Assembly: GCF_004803635.1 (NCBI RefSeq)
Contig: NZ_SSWX01000001.1
Span: 1 to 64,000, forward strand
Length of the DNA: 64,000 nt
Reading direction: 5' to 3'
DNA from: Lampropedia aestuarii
GTDB lineage: Bacteria > Pseudomonadota > Gammaproteobacteria > Burkholderiales > Burkholderiaceae_C
A program made the translations under genes and the position numbers. Below, one piece after another: positions 37,847-46,041 of the stretch. Positions within the stretch are counted from its first letter, which is position 1. The number at the start of each line of letters is the position of its first letter. The notes under the pieces were generated by a model, which was not told where the DNA came from, made no database searches, and saw only the letters and a program-made list of their open reading frames with translations.

Positions 37847-37882
37847 GCCTTTGGCTGCTGCTGTCTCAGCGCAGCCAAAGGC
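37847..37882 (+). other. intercistronic hairpin between pgpA and pncC
   Basis: GCCTTTGGCTGC (37847-37858) and GCAGCCAAAGGC (37871-37882) form a perfect 12-bp stem with a 12-base loop. No T run follows, so it may be an mRNA stability or processing element. Confidence 0.5.
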
Positions 37883-37899
37883 CCATCAGCACTTGACCA

Positions 37900-38406
37900 A
37901 TGCATACAGCTCCCCCCTCTCTTGAAACGCTGGTCGCAGATGTTGCACGCACGCTCACAGCCAATGGCTGGATGCTCGCAACCGCAGAAAGCTGCACTGG
38001 CGGCCTGGTTGCCGCCAGTTGCACGGACATGGCCGGCTCAAGCCAGTGGTTTGACCGCGCAATGGTGACCTATTCAAACGCAGCCAAAGAGGCCATGCTG
38101 GGTGTACCAGCCCAGCTGATTCAAAGCCACGGCGCGGTCAGCGAGCCAGTGGCACGTGCGATGGCAGAAGGCGCTCTCACACATTCCAACGCACAACTGA
38201 GCATCGCCATCACAGGCATCGCAGGGCCTTCAGGTGCAAGCCCTGAAAAACCAGTCGGAACTGTGTGGTTTGCATGGTCCTCTGGACGACATACCTTGAG
38301 CGAAAAGCGCGTATTCCCAGGTGATCGTCAAGCGGTTCGCCAGGCAGCGACCATGCATGCATTGATGCAGCTCTTGGCTTATTACCCTAGCCTAAGCAGC
38401 AGTTAA
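37900..38406 (+). CDS. pncC: nicotinamide-nucleotide amidohydrolase (CinA C-terminal domain)
   Basis: A 168-residue stand-alone CinA_C domain that deamidates nicotinamide mononucleotide to nicotinate mononucleotide in NAD recycling. It has LATAESCTGGLVAASCTDMAGSS, the active-site Ser-Cys-Thr-Gly-Gly loop. It also has TGIAGPSGASPEKPVGTVWFAW. It is short because the N-terminal CinA domain is missing, as in E. coli YgaD/PncC. It follows pgpA closely, as in many Burkholderiales. Its TAA stop is the first three bases of a dispersed-repeat end. Confidence 0.95.
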   Translation: MHTAPPSLETLVADVARTLTANGWMLATAESCTGGLVAASCTDMAGSSQWFDRAMVTYSNAAKEAMLGVPAQLIQSHGAVSEPVARAMAEGALTHSNAQLSIAITGIAGPSGASPEKPVGTVWFAWSSGRHTLSEKRVFPGDRQAVRQAATMHALMQLLAYYPSLSSS

Positions 38407-38421
38407 GAGCCTGTTTGCGCA
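38404..38421 (+). repeat. solo end of the GAGCCTGTTC repeat at the pncC stop codon
   Basis: TAAGAGCCTGTTTGCGCAG matches the left end of the dispersed repeat. The leading TAA is the stop codon of pncC. The sequence after it does not continue the family core, so only the end remains or the match is short. Confidence 0.45.
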
Positions 38422-38504
38422 GACTGCACAGCCCAAGTGGCCTCAAGCACCAGTTACTCAACACACACAGCCTTCAAAGCATCGCAGCTTGCTCAGTCAA
38501 ACTT

Positions 38505-38525
38505 TTTTGTTGCAGCGCAACAAAA
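38505..38525 (+). promoter_or_regulatory. inverted repeat upstream of the phasin gene (possible PhaR operator)
   Basis: TTTTGTTGC (38505-38513), three bases, then GCAACAAAA (38517-38525), a perfect 9-bp inverted repeat centred on TGC-N3-GCA. A second TGC-ACC-GCA lies at 38569-38577. PhaR, the repressor of phasin genes, recognises TGC-N3-GCA-like sites in related bacteria, so an operator role is a reasonable inference. Confidence 0.5.
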
Positions 38526-38528
38526 TGC

Positions 38529-38557
38529 TTGCGTAGATTGGGAGCATGGTCCATAAT
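38529..38557 (+). promoter_or_regulatory. candidate promoter of the phasin gene
   Basis: TTGCGT (38529-38534), a 17-base spacer, then CATAAT (38552-38557). It lies between the two TGC-N3-GCA elements, which suits repression by a bound dimer. The leader to the ATG at 38662 would be about 100 bases. Confidence 0.5.
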
Positions 38558-38661
38558 TCAAACCATGCTGCACCGCAACATACACAACTGCAAGACTCGA
38601 TAAGTGATTTTCATGTTGTGGCAGTTTCATTTCTACCACTGACCCATTGAAGGAGATTGAC

Positions 38662-39207
38662 ATGGCGCTGACACCTGAACAAATCATCGCGGCACACAAA
38701 GCCAATATTGAGCAACTGTTTGGCTTGACCAACAAAGCTTTTGCCAGTGTGGAAAAGCTGATCGACCTGAACGTCAAAGTCTCGCGTGAAGCCCTGCAAG
38801 ACGCAGCCAAACACAGCCAGGCAGTTCTGTCTGCCAAAGATGCCCAAGAATTGGCCGCCTTGCAAACCAGCATCCTGCAGCCACTGGCTGAAAAAGTCTC
38901 GAACTACAGCCGCCAGCTGTACGAAATCGCTTCCGAAAACGGCCAGGAACTGAGCAAAGTGGTTGAAGAACGCACAGCCGACGCCCAGAAAGCTGTCAAC
39001 AATCTGGTTGAAAGCGCAGCCAAAAACGCACCTGCTGGTACCGAAGCTTCTGTAGCCGTCGTGCGCAGCGCGCTCTCTGCAGCCAACAATGCTTACGAAT
39101 CTGTGCAAAAGACAGTGAAACAAGCCTCTGATGTGGCCCAGGCCAATTTCAACGCAGTGGCTGACAGCGCGACCAAAAACGCCAACAACATCCAACGCAA
39201 TATCTAA
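38662..39207 (+). CDS. phaP: phasin family protein
   Basis: A 181-residue, almost wholly helical amphipathic protein that coats polyhydroxyalkanoate granules. It begins [49 protein letters not shown]-like sequence typical of Burkholderiales phasins and is rich in Ala, Glu, Lys and Gln with no membrane segment. AAGGAG lies 6 bases before the ATG at 38662, better than the in-frame start 15 bases upstream. It implies that the cell stores polyhydroxyalkanoate, though no synthase gene is in this window. Confidence 0.93.
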   Translation: MALTPEQIIAAHKANIEQLFGLTNKAFASVEKLIDLNVKVSREALQDAAKHSQAVLSAKDAQELAALQTSILQPLAEKVSNYSRQLYEIASENGQELSKVVEERTADAQKAVNNLVESAAKNAPAGTEASVAVVRSALSAANNAYESVQKTVKQASDVAQANFNAVADSATKNANNIQRNI

Positions 39208-39707
39208 ATTGTGTTGCTGGCAGGCAGCAGGCTTTGCTTGAACCCATTCAAAAAGCCTGGTGCTTGCGCAGAAGCAAAGAATGCATTGAGCCTATGGCTT
39301 TGGCCATGACCCGCATGATTTCAAGCACAACTTGATGGGTACATGGCTTGGCACTGCAGCTATAGCTGCAGGCCAAGGCAACGATTGTCTCCTTGGATCC
39401 TTTCGAAACCATTTTCATGGATCCTTTCAAAGCCCGGTTATCCGGGCTTTTTTTTCGTCTGGAGACGGGTTGGCATGAAGCACCTTCCCCTGCAGCCGAG
39501 CTCTTGCAGATGCACCTTCACAGGATTGCGCGCGCGCTGATGGCCAGATAAGGCTTGAGCGCCGCAATGACGCGCCATATTCGCCCCCCATCAGCAGAGC
39601 CAGGTTCTGTGACGCTGACCATAATGCCGATGCCGATCGCCTGGTCATGCGGTACGCGCAGCCCAATGCGCCAAGGACCAACAAACTGGTGCCCGGCACA
39701 CAGCCCC
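39208..39707. other. 500-base gap after the phasin gene
   Basis: It contains the phasin terminator (39429-39455) and a direct repeat of GGATCCTTTC (about 39394-39403 and 39418-39427). No gene is convincing. A minus-strand frame ending at 39518 reads through from inside the hydrolase gene and shows no recognised family. Confidence 0.5.
39429..39455 (+). terminator. Rho-independent terminator downstream of phaP
   Basis: AAAGCCCGG (39429-39437) pairs with CCGGGCTTT (39442-39450) around a 4-base loop, followed by eight T residues. Confidence 0.88.
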
Positions 39708-40316
39708 TCACTTGACCAGTGCCAGCAACTCTTTGAAACGCGGATCTTCGGCGGTTTCGCACCACTCAAAGGCCACCATCTCGGTGGTGACCAGTTCAGC
39801 ACCAGCCCCCGCCAAACGGTCAAATGCAGCATCGCGGCTGCGCTCGGTACGTGAGCTGCAAGCATCCGTGACCACCCAAACCTCAAACTCTTGCTCCAGC
39901 AAACCCAAAGCGGTTTGCAGCAGGCACACATGGGCTTCGCAGCCAGCCAGCACGATTTGCTCGCGCACAGGTGCCTGGTTTTGCTTGGCTTTTTGCAAAT
40001 GCTTGGGCAGGCTTCTGGCATTGCCGCTCAAAGGCTTTGCCGGAGGACGCAAGGCCTCAACCAAATCAGGTTCCGCGCAAGCACCAAAATGCATTTTGGC
40101 AAATGTGCTTCGGCACAAGCCGCGCAGTGTGGCATCGTTCTGGCCCAGTTTTTCCGGGTTTTGCTCGGTGCCCCAGCATGGCACTTCAAACAAATGGGCC
40201 AAACGCGCCAGCACAGTGGCATTGGCCAAGACGCGATCGGCTTCGAAAATAGCTGGCATCAGCTTGCTTTGGTAATCGACCAGTACCAATTGCCCTTGAT
40301 CTGCCGTCATCAACAT
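39708..40316 (-). CDS. isochorismatase-like cysteine hydrolase
   Basis: A 202-residue alpha/beta hydrolase of the isochorismatase superfamily. The early Asp (LVLVDYQSKLMPAIF), the middle Lys (LPKHLQKAKQ region) and the Cys in VLAGCEAHVCLLQTALGLLEQEFEVWVVTDACSSR make up the expected Asp-Lys-Cys set. Here the Cys context is GCEAHVC, as in YcaC-like members. Substrates range from isochorismate to ureidoacrylate and nicotinamide and cannot be assigned. GAGG precedes the ATG at 40316. Confidence 0.88.
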   Translation of the reverse strand: MLMTADQGQLVLVDYQSKLMPAIFEADRVLANATVLARLAHLFEVPCWGTEQNPEKLGQNDATLRGLCRSTFAKMHFGACAEPDLVEALRPPAKPLSGNARSLPKHLQKAKQNQAPVREQIVLAGCEAHVCLLQTALGLLEQEFEVWVVTDACSSRTERSRDAAFDRLAGAGAELVTTEMVAFEWCETAEDPRFKELLALVK

Positions 40317-40389
40317 GTTTGTATCCTCTTCATGCGGTGGTGTTCAGTGTACATAACAAGACAGCACCACACCCGCACCAGTAACTGTC

Positions 40390-40445
40390 TAAGAGCCTGT
40401 TCCTCATCGCCGCGCAACTGCGCGGAGATGAGGAACAGGCTCTAA
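40390..40445. repeat. 56-bp near-perfect palindrome of the GAGCCTGTTC family
   Basis: It reads TAAGAGCCTGTTCCTCATC ... GATGAGGAACAGGCTCTAA, with CCGCGCAACTGCGCGG in the centre. The whole is an almost perfect hairpin with about 25 paired bases per arm. It has the family ends but none of the interior core, so it is a minimal version. It lies in the gap between the hydrolase start and the DUF2501 gene end. Confidence 0.8.
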
Positions 40446-40559
40446 CAACCTACTGGCGCAAGCTAAGCGATCGGCCTGGCCTGCCTGTTGGTTGGAATGG
40501 CGCACATCTTAAACGCAACAGCGCTCAAACGGCGTGCCAACACGCACAAGAACCCGTTT

Positions 40560-41222
40560 TCATAGCAGCGAAGGGGCTTGCTCAAGCACGTAGCTGCAGG
40601 CCTTTTCTTTCAAATTGGCCTGAATACTGTTCAGATCAAATCGCTCGCCCTCACCGCCCATCAAGATACCAGCCAAGCCACTCGCATAATTGCTGTTGCT
40701 CGCTTGCGGCGCAGGGTCGTTTTGCAGCCCGGCCATCGACAACAACCCACCCTTGAGCGCATTGACCTGTTCTTTGGCCTTGTTCAGGTAATTGTTTTGC
40801 ACGCAGTACTGCAAGACCCCTGCAACGTTGCCGGCTGAGCCGCCAAACAGACTGGGCAGGCCCAGCGAAGACAGGGCTGCAGCATCCACACCGCCGCCAT
40901 TGAGCACCCCTGCAGCGGCAGCGCCTAAGCTGCCCGCCTGGCCCCAAGCGTTGCCGGTGGCGGCCGTGCCTGGCGGGGTGTTTGCAGACGTATTCGGCGC
41001 AGCAGCCGGCAGGCCAAATGCGCTGGGAGCAGCAGGGGTGTTGGTCACGGCCTTGGTCTCTGCAGCCACTGCTGGCTGGCTAGGCGCTGCTTTGGGCTGT
41101 GTTTTCTGCAGGATCAAGTCCCCCAAAGGATCGTTTTGAGCCATCACTGGCAACTGCACAAGGCCCAGCAGCACACCGGCGACAAGACAGGCAGGCAAAC
41201 AACGAACGAATGGTGAACGCAT
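40560..41222 (-). CDS. DUF2501 domain-containing secreted protein (YjjA-like)
   Basis: A 220-residue protein with a signal peptide (LVAGVLLGLVQLPVMAQ, cleavage after about residue 28). A low-complexity Ala/Pro/Thr/Gly-rich region (~45-105) follows. Then comes a DUF2501 domain from about residue 110, with LPSLFGGSAGNVAGVLQYCVQNNYL and a final KEKACSYVLEQAPSLL. The two Cys may form a disulfide. E. coli YjjA is the best-known homologue and affects biofilm formation. The function is unknown. GGGA precedes the ATG. Confidence 0.87.
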   Translation of the reverse strand: MRSPFVRCLPACLVAGVLLGLVQLPVMAQNDPLGDLILQKTQPKAAPSQPAVAAETKAVTNTPAAPSAFGLPAAAPNTSANTPPGTAATGNAWGQAGSLGAAAAGVLNGGGVDAAALSSLGLPSLFGGSAGNVAGVLQYCVQNNYLNKAKEQVNALKGGLLSMAGLQNDPAPQASNSNYASGLAGILMGGEGERFDLNSIQANLKEKACSYVLEQAPSLL

Positions 41223-41557
41223 AAGATGTCCCTAGATCAATAACAGTGGCGAAATACTGGCCAAACGCAGGCGTTAGCCCTGCTCACCTGGCAGGGACTG
41301 CGGCTAATCTGCGACTCACAACTCAAGCACATCGCAGCGCCACGCCATCCTTTGCTATTGTGTCCCAAGAGTGGAATTGGTTGCACGGCCAAACGGGCAT
41401 TTTTGCAAGTGCCCCAGCGCCATCTCTGCGCGCCAACAACGCCGCACCTGGCTTTATCGGTGCTGCGGTCTTTTTCTATTACCATTGCCTGTTGCATGCG
41501 CAGGGACCTTGCTGGGCCATGCGCGGGCCTGATGCTTCTCATCTAGTGGACTAATTC
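41223..41557. other. divergent intergenic region before smc
   Basis: These 335 bases separate the DUF2501 gene and smc. Frames of about 100 codons on both strands show no family sequence. It should contain both promoters, but no well-formed -35/-10 pair was identified. Confidence 0.5.
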
Positions 41558-44500
41558 GTGCGTCTTAATTCCATCAAATTAGCCGGTTTCAAATCCTTTG
41601 CGGAACCCACCAACTTCCTCCTCCCCGGTCAAATGGTGGGCGTGGTGGGCCCCAACGGCTGCGGCAAATCCAACATCATGGATGCGGTGCGCTGGGTGCT
41701 GGGCGAGTCCAAAGCTAGCGAGCTGCGTGGCGAGTCGATGCAGGATGTGATCTTCAGCGGCACGAACAACCGCAAACCGGCCAACCGCTCCAGCGTCGAG
41801 CTGGTGTTTGACAATGCCAGCCACCGCGCCGGCGGCCAATGGAACCAGTACGCAGAAATTGCCGTCAAGCGCATTTTGACGCGCGAAGGCGCGAGCAGCT
41901 ACTACATCAACAACCAGCAAGTGCGCCGCAAGGACATTCAGGACGTGTTCCTGGGCACAGGTCTTGGACCGCGCGCTTACGCCATCATTGGCCAGGGCAC
42001 GATCAGCCGCATCATCGAATCCAAGCCTGAGGAGCTGCGGCTGTTTCTGGAAGAAGCTGCTGGCGTGTCGAAGTACAAAGAACGCCGCAAAGAGACCGAA
42101 GCGCGCCTCAAAGACACACGCGAGAACCTGACGCGCATCGACGATATTTTGCGCGAGCTGAACAACAACCTCAGCAAGCTCGAAGCCCAGGCCGAGGTCG
42201 CCGCCCAATACACGCAGCTGCAAACCAAGGTCACGCTGTCGCAGCAGCAACTGTGGCTGCTGCGACAGGACAAAGCCCAGAAAGAGCTGAGCCAGGCCCA
42301 ATCCGCAGGCCAGCAAGCGATGGAGGACCTGCAAAAACACGCCGGCGACATGGAGACCGCCCAAGCGCAAATGGAGGAGATTCGCGAGCAGCATTACGCC
42401 GCCGGTGAGCAGGTCAACAGTGCGCAAGGTGCTTTATACGAAGCCTCGGCCGAGGTCGGCAAACTGGAGGCTGAAATCCGCTTTGTGCTCGAAGGCAAGC
42501 AGCGCACCGAGCAACGCATCGCCGCGCTGGAGCAACAAATGCAGCAATGGCACAGCACCTCCAGCCAGTCCAGCGAAGGCTTGGCTGCGCTGGAAGGCGA
42601 TGACGCCAGCGCCGAAGAACGCACCGAAGTGCTGGCCGCCCAGCTCGATGAACACACGGCGCAAGTGCCGCAGCTTGAGCAGGCCTGGCGCCAAGCGCGC
42701 GAGGCGGTGGAGCAAGTGCGCCAGCAAGCCCAGCAAGTGCAGCAGCAGTTGCAGGTATTAGCAGCCGAGCAACGCGGCGTGGCTGAGCGCAAACAGCAAG
42801 CACAGCTGCGCCTAGAGCGCATTGAGCAAGAACGCAAAGGCCTGCAACAAGTCGATGAGGCCCAGCTGGCCGAGCAGCAAGAAGCGCTGGAGATCGCCCG
42901 CGAAGAAGCCGAAGTCGCGCAAGCCGCGCTGCTGGAATTGCAAGACAGTGTGCCCGTACTCGATGAACAGCGCCGCAACCAGCAAGACATTGTGCAAAAC
43001 AGCGCAGGCAAATTGGCCAGCCTGGAAGCGCGCCTGCAAGCGCTGCGGGCGCTGCAGGAAAAAGTCCAGTCCGACGGCAAGCTCGCGCCTTGGCTGAGTG
43101 CCCAGGGCCTGGCCGATTTTGAGCAACTGTGGAAGCGCCTGCATGTTGTCAACGGCTGGGAGCAAGCGGTCGAAGCGGCTTTGCGCGAACGCATGGCCGC
43201 CCTGCCCGTCTCACGCCTGGACAGCGTACGCGGCTTTGCCCAAGCCGATCGCCGCCCGCCCACCAAGCTGGTGTTCTACGCACAAGCAAACGAAGGCGCA
43301 AGCACGCCAGCGCCCACCCCAAATCCCGCCATCAGCTTGCCTGCGCTAGCGAGCAAAATCCGCTGCGACGAGCCCGGCCTGCAACGCGTGATTGCCGACT
43401 GGCTGCAAGGCTGCTATAGCGCCGGCCACCTGGACGATGCGCTGGCCATACGCGGCCAATTGCAAGCTGGTGAACAAGTATTCCTGGCACAAGGCCATTG
43501 CATCACGCAGCACAGCCTGGGGTTTTACGCCGAAGACAGCGAGCAAGCCGGTTTGCTGGCGCGTGCACAAGAAATCGAAAGTCTGGAAGAGCAATGCAGC
43601 GCGCAAACCGCGGTCGTCAGCGAAGCACGCAGCGCCTTGGCACAGGCTGAAAGCGCCTACCAAAATACCGCCAGCGCCTTGCACCAGCAGCGCAGCAGCG
43701 CTGACCACGCGCAAAAGCAAGCACATGCTCTGCAAATGGAGGTCATGCGCCTGACGCAAGAAGCCGAAAAAATCCGCGCGGCCAATAGCCGTCTGGATGA
43801 AGATTGGCAAGAGCTGCAACAATCCCTGGAAGAGCTGGAAGAGCGCACCATCGATGCGGAGGCGCGCTTTGAAGAGCTGGACATGCAGTTGGGCGAGCAC
43901 CAGTCACAGCAAGTCGAGACAGAAGACGCGGCCATCCAGGCCGAGCGCCAGCTGAGCGATGCACGCGAGCAACTGCGCCAGTTGGAGCGCCAGCTGCAAG
44001 AGTCGCAATTTGGCCAGCAAAACATCCAAAGCCGCAGGCAAGAGTTGCAGCGCAATCTCAGCACAGCGGAGCAACAATTGCACAGCCTGGGCAGCGAGCT
44101 GGAGCAAGCGCACATCGAGTTAGAGCGCTTCACCGAGGCAGCCAGCGTCGACGGCCTGGAAGAAGCCCAGGCGCTGAAAATCGCGCGCGAAGAGACGCTG
44201 CACCAAGCACGCCAGCACTACGACGAAATGGGTAAACAACTGCGTGCGGCCGACGAAGCCCGCATGCAACGCGAGCGCGGCCAGGAGCCGCTGCGCCAGC
44301 GCATCACCGAATTGCGCCTGAAAGAACAAGCAGCGCAGCTGACCTGGCAACAATTTGAAGAGCTGCTGACCGAGGCCAAAGCCGACAAAGAAGCCATTGC
44401 CCACAGCATTGAGACAGGCAAAGTCAAACTCGAAGGCCTGCAAAGCGAAATCGATCGGATGCAACGGCAGATCGAGGCCCTGGGGCCGGTCAACCTGGCC

Positions 44501-45094
44501 GCGCTGCAAGAGCTGAATGAAGCCTCAGAGCGCAAGCTCTACCTCGATGCCCAAACCACCGACTTGCAAGAGGCGATGGCCACCCTGGAAGAGGCGATTC
44601 GCACCATCGATGCCGAAACCCGCGAGTTGCTGCAAAACACCTTTGACACCGTCAACGGCCACTTTGGCGAGATGTTCCCCGAGTTATTCGGCGGCGGCCA
44701 AGCCAGGCTGATCATGACCGGCGACGAAATCCTGGACTCGGGCATGCAGGTGATGGCCCAGCCACCGGGCAAGCGCAACCAGACCATCCATCTGCTGTCA
44801 GGCGGTGAAAAAGCCCTGACGGCGATTGCCTTGGTATTTGCCATTTTTCTGCTGAACCCAGCGCCATTCTGTTTGCTCGACGAGGTCGATGCGCCGCTGG
44901 ACGACGCCAACACCGAGCGCTATGCACGCCTGGTCAAACGCATGAGCGCCTACACGCAGTTTCTCTATATCAGCCACAACAAAATCGCGATGGAAATGGC
45001 CGAGCAACTGATTGGTGTGACCATGCAAGAGCGCGGCGTCTCACGCATTGTGGCCGTCGATATGGAAGCGGCCTTGAGTATGGCCGACAGCTAA
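41558..45094 (+). CDS. smc: chromosome segregation protein SMC
   Basis: ATPase of 1,178 residues that, with ScpAB, compacts and separates chromosomes. The Walker A motif GPNGCGKSN is at residues 31-39. A coiled coil (~170-500) leads to a hinge (~520-670), and a second coiled coil (~680-1000) leads back. The ABC signature LSGGEKALTAIALVFAI and Walker B FCLLDEVDAPLDD complete the head. The start is a GTG giving MRLNSIKLAGFKSFAEPT, the family N-terminus. In many Burkholderiales zipA and ligA follow smc. Here lolA, on the other strand, follows instead. Confidence 0.98.
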   Translation: MRLNSIKLAGFKSFAEPTNFLLPGQMVGVVGPNGCGKSNIMDAVRWVLGESKASELRGESMQDVIFSGTNNRKPANRSSVELVFDNASHRAGGQWNQYAEIAVKRILTREGASSYYINNQQVRRKDIQDVFLGTGLGPRAYAIIGQGTISRIIESKPEELRLFLEEAAGVSKYKERRKETEARLKDTRENLTRIDDILRELNNNLSKLEAQAEVAAQYTQLQTKVTLSQQQLWLLRQDKAQKELSQAQSAGQQAMEDLQKHAGDMETAQAQMEEIREQHYAAGEQVNSAQGALYEASAEVGKLEAEIRFVLEGKQRTEQRIAALEQQMQQWHSTSSQSSEGLAALEGDDASAEERTEVLAAQLDEHTAQVPQLEQAWRQAREAVEQVRQQAQQVQQQLQVLAAEQRGVAERKQQAQLRLERIEQERKGLQQVDEAQLAEQQEALEIAREEAEVAQAALLELQDSVPVLDEQRRNQQDIVQNSAGKLASLEARLQALRALQEKVQSDGKLAPWLSAQGLADFEQLWKRLHVVNGWEQAVEAALRERMAALPVSRLDSVRGFAQADRRPPTKLVFYAQANEGASTPAPTPNPAISLPALASKIRCDEPGLQRVIADWLQGCYSAGHLDDALAIRGQLQAGEQVFLAQGHCITQHSLGFYAEDSEQAGLLARAQEIESLEEQCSAQTAVVSEARSALAQAESAYQNTASALHQQRSSADHAQKQAHALQMEVMRLTQEAEKIRAANSRLDEDWQELQQSLEELEERTIDAEARFEELDMQLGEHQSQQVETEDAAIQAERQLSDAREQLRQLERQLQESQFGQQNIQSRRQELQRNLSTAEQQLHSLGSELEQAHIELERFTEAASVDGLEEAQALKIAREETLHQARQHYDEMGKQLRAADEARMQRERGQEPLRQRITELRLKEQAAQLTWQQFEELLTEAKADKEAIAHSIETGKVKLEGLQSEIDRMQRQIEALGPVNLAALQELNEASERKLYLDAQTTDLQEAMATLEEAIRTIDAETRELLQNTFDTVNGHFGEMFPELFGGGQARLIMTGDEILDSGMQVMAQPPGKRNQTIHLLSGGEKALTAIALVFAIFLLNPAPFCLLDEVDAPLDDANTERYARLVKRMSAYTQFLYISHNKIAMEMAEQLIGVTMQERGVSRIVAVDMEAALSMADS

Positions 45095-45102
45095 ACGACA
45101 TG

Positions 45103-45125
45103 AAAACGGCCTGCAAAGCAGGCCG
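45103..45125 (-). terminator. terminator between smc and lolA
   Basis: CGGCCTGC (45107-45114), loop AAA, GCAGGCCG (45118-45125). On the minus strand it is followed by TTTT, which places it as the terminator of lolA. It may also slow transcription arriving from smc. Confidence 0.65.
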
Positions 45126-45170
45126 AATCAGTCATGGCGCACCAAGGCGCAAGCGCCCTAGCCGCCGCGT

Positions 45171-45809
45171 TTATTGCGCCTCGCGAATCACATCCGCACC
45201 GGCTGGCGGCGTGAACTGGAACTGCGCGGCATCCACCGGCTGATTGGCTTTGAAATTGCTGAATTGCAATTGCGACAGCTGTGCAAAATTGTCCTCAATA
45301 TTCAGTGCCTGCAAGACCTCGCCTTTAAAACCCATGCGCAGGCTGCGCAACTGGCCATCTGCGGCCTTGGGCGTGGCCAGCACCCACTGCAGGCCGCCGG
45401 CCTCGGGCTCGGCTGTAAGCACATAATCTTTCTCCAGCGCAGCGCGCGATGTCGCAGAAGAAATAATCGCTGCTGGCGTATTGTTGAGCGCTTGCGCCTG
45501 GTCGCGCGAGGTGGCCTGATTCAGGTCTTCGTCGTACACCCACAAGGTCTTGCCATCGCCAACAATTTCCTGAGGGAATGGCTTGGTGTAGTCAAAACGG
45601 AATTTACCCGGGCGCTCAAACGCAAAAGTGCCGCTGGATGTGCTCACACGGCCTGGCTCGCCATTTTTCTCTGGCGCCGTCACGGTCTGCGTGAAATCTG
45701 CCTGGCCTGAGCGGACATTCAGCAAAAAGCCATCCAGTGCTTGCAGGCCATCGGCCATGCTCCATGTTGAACACAGTGTGATTGCCAATGCCAAAGTAAT
45801 TTTTTTCAT
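45171..45809 (-). CDS. lolA: outer-membrane lipoprotein carrier protein
   Basis: Periplasmic chaperone that carries lipoproteins from LolCDE to LolB. The 212-residue precursor has a signal peptide (MKKITLALAITLCSTWSMA). LolA features include QADFTQTV, SSGTFAFERPGKFRFDYTKPFPQEIVGDGKTLWVYDEDLNQATSR and a C-terminal FQFTPPAGADVI. AAGGA lies 4 bases before the ATG. ftsK usually sits directly upstream of lolA in this group. Here they are separated by about 2.3 kb that holds amn, a thioredoxin-like gene and a dispersed repeat. Confidence 0.95.
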   Translation of the reverse strand: MKKITLALAITLCSTWSMADGLQALDGFLLNVRSGQADFTQTVTAPEKNGEPGRVSTSSGTFAFERPGKFRFDYTKPFPQEIVGDGKTLWVYDEDLNQATSRDQAQALNNTPAAIISSATSRAALEKDYVLTAEPEAGGLQWVLATPKAADGQLRSLRMGFKGEVLQALNIEDNFAQLSQLQFSNFKANQPVDAAQFQFTPPAGADVIREAQ

Positions 45810-46041
45810 CTGATCCTTCGATTGCTTTGCATAGGGATTGTGCCTGATCTGCCAGGGCGACTACACGGCGCTCGCACTTTGCTGCATGTAAGCCGTGCTA
45901 TAGCCACCAACGGTATGAACCGATTGGGGTTGACAAGTTCAGCCGCTTTTCGCATCTTAAAGCTGGCATTGAGGCCTTTGAAGCCGCGTCATAATCAAAC
46001 CCAACAATAATGCATTGATTACTGAACCGATACTGCACACC

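Noticed and set aside
39518-39707. Minus-strand frame ending in WRVIAALKPYLAISARAIL, possibly a gene after the isochorismatase-like hydrolase
   Set aside because: The frame only exists as an out-of-frame continuation from inside the hydrolase gene, has no start of its own with a ribosome-binding site, and matches no family I know.
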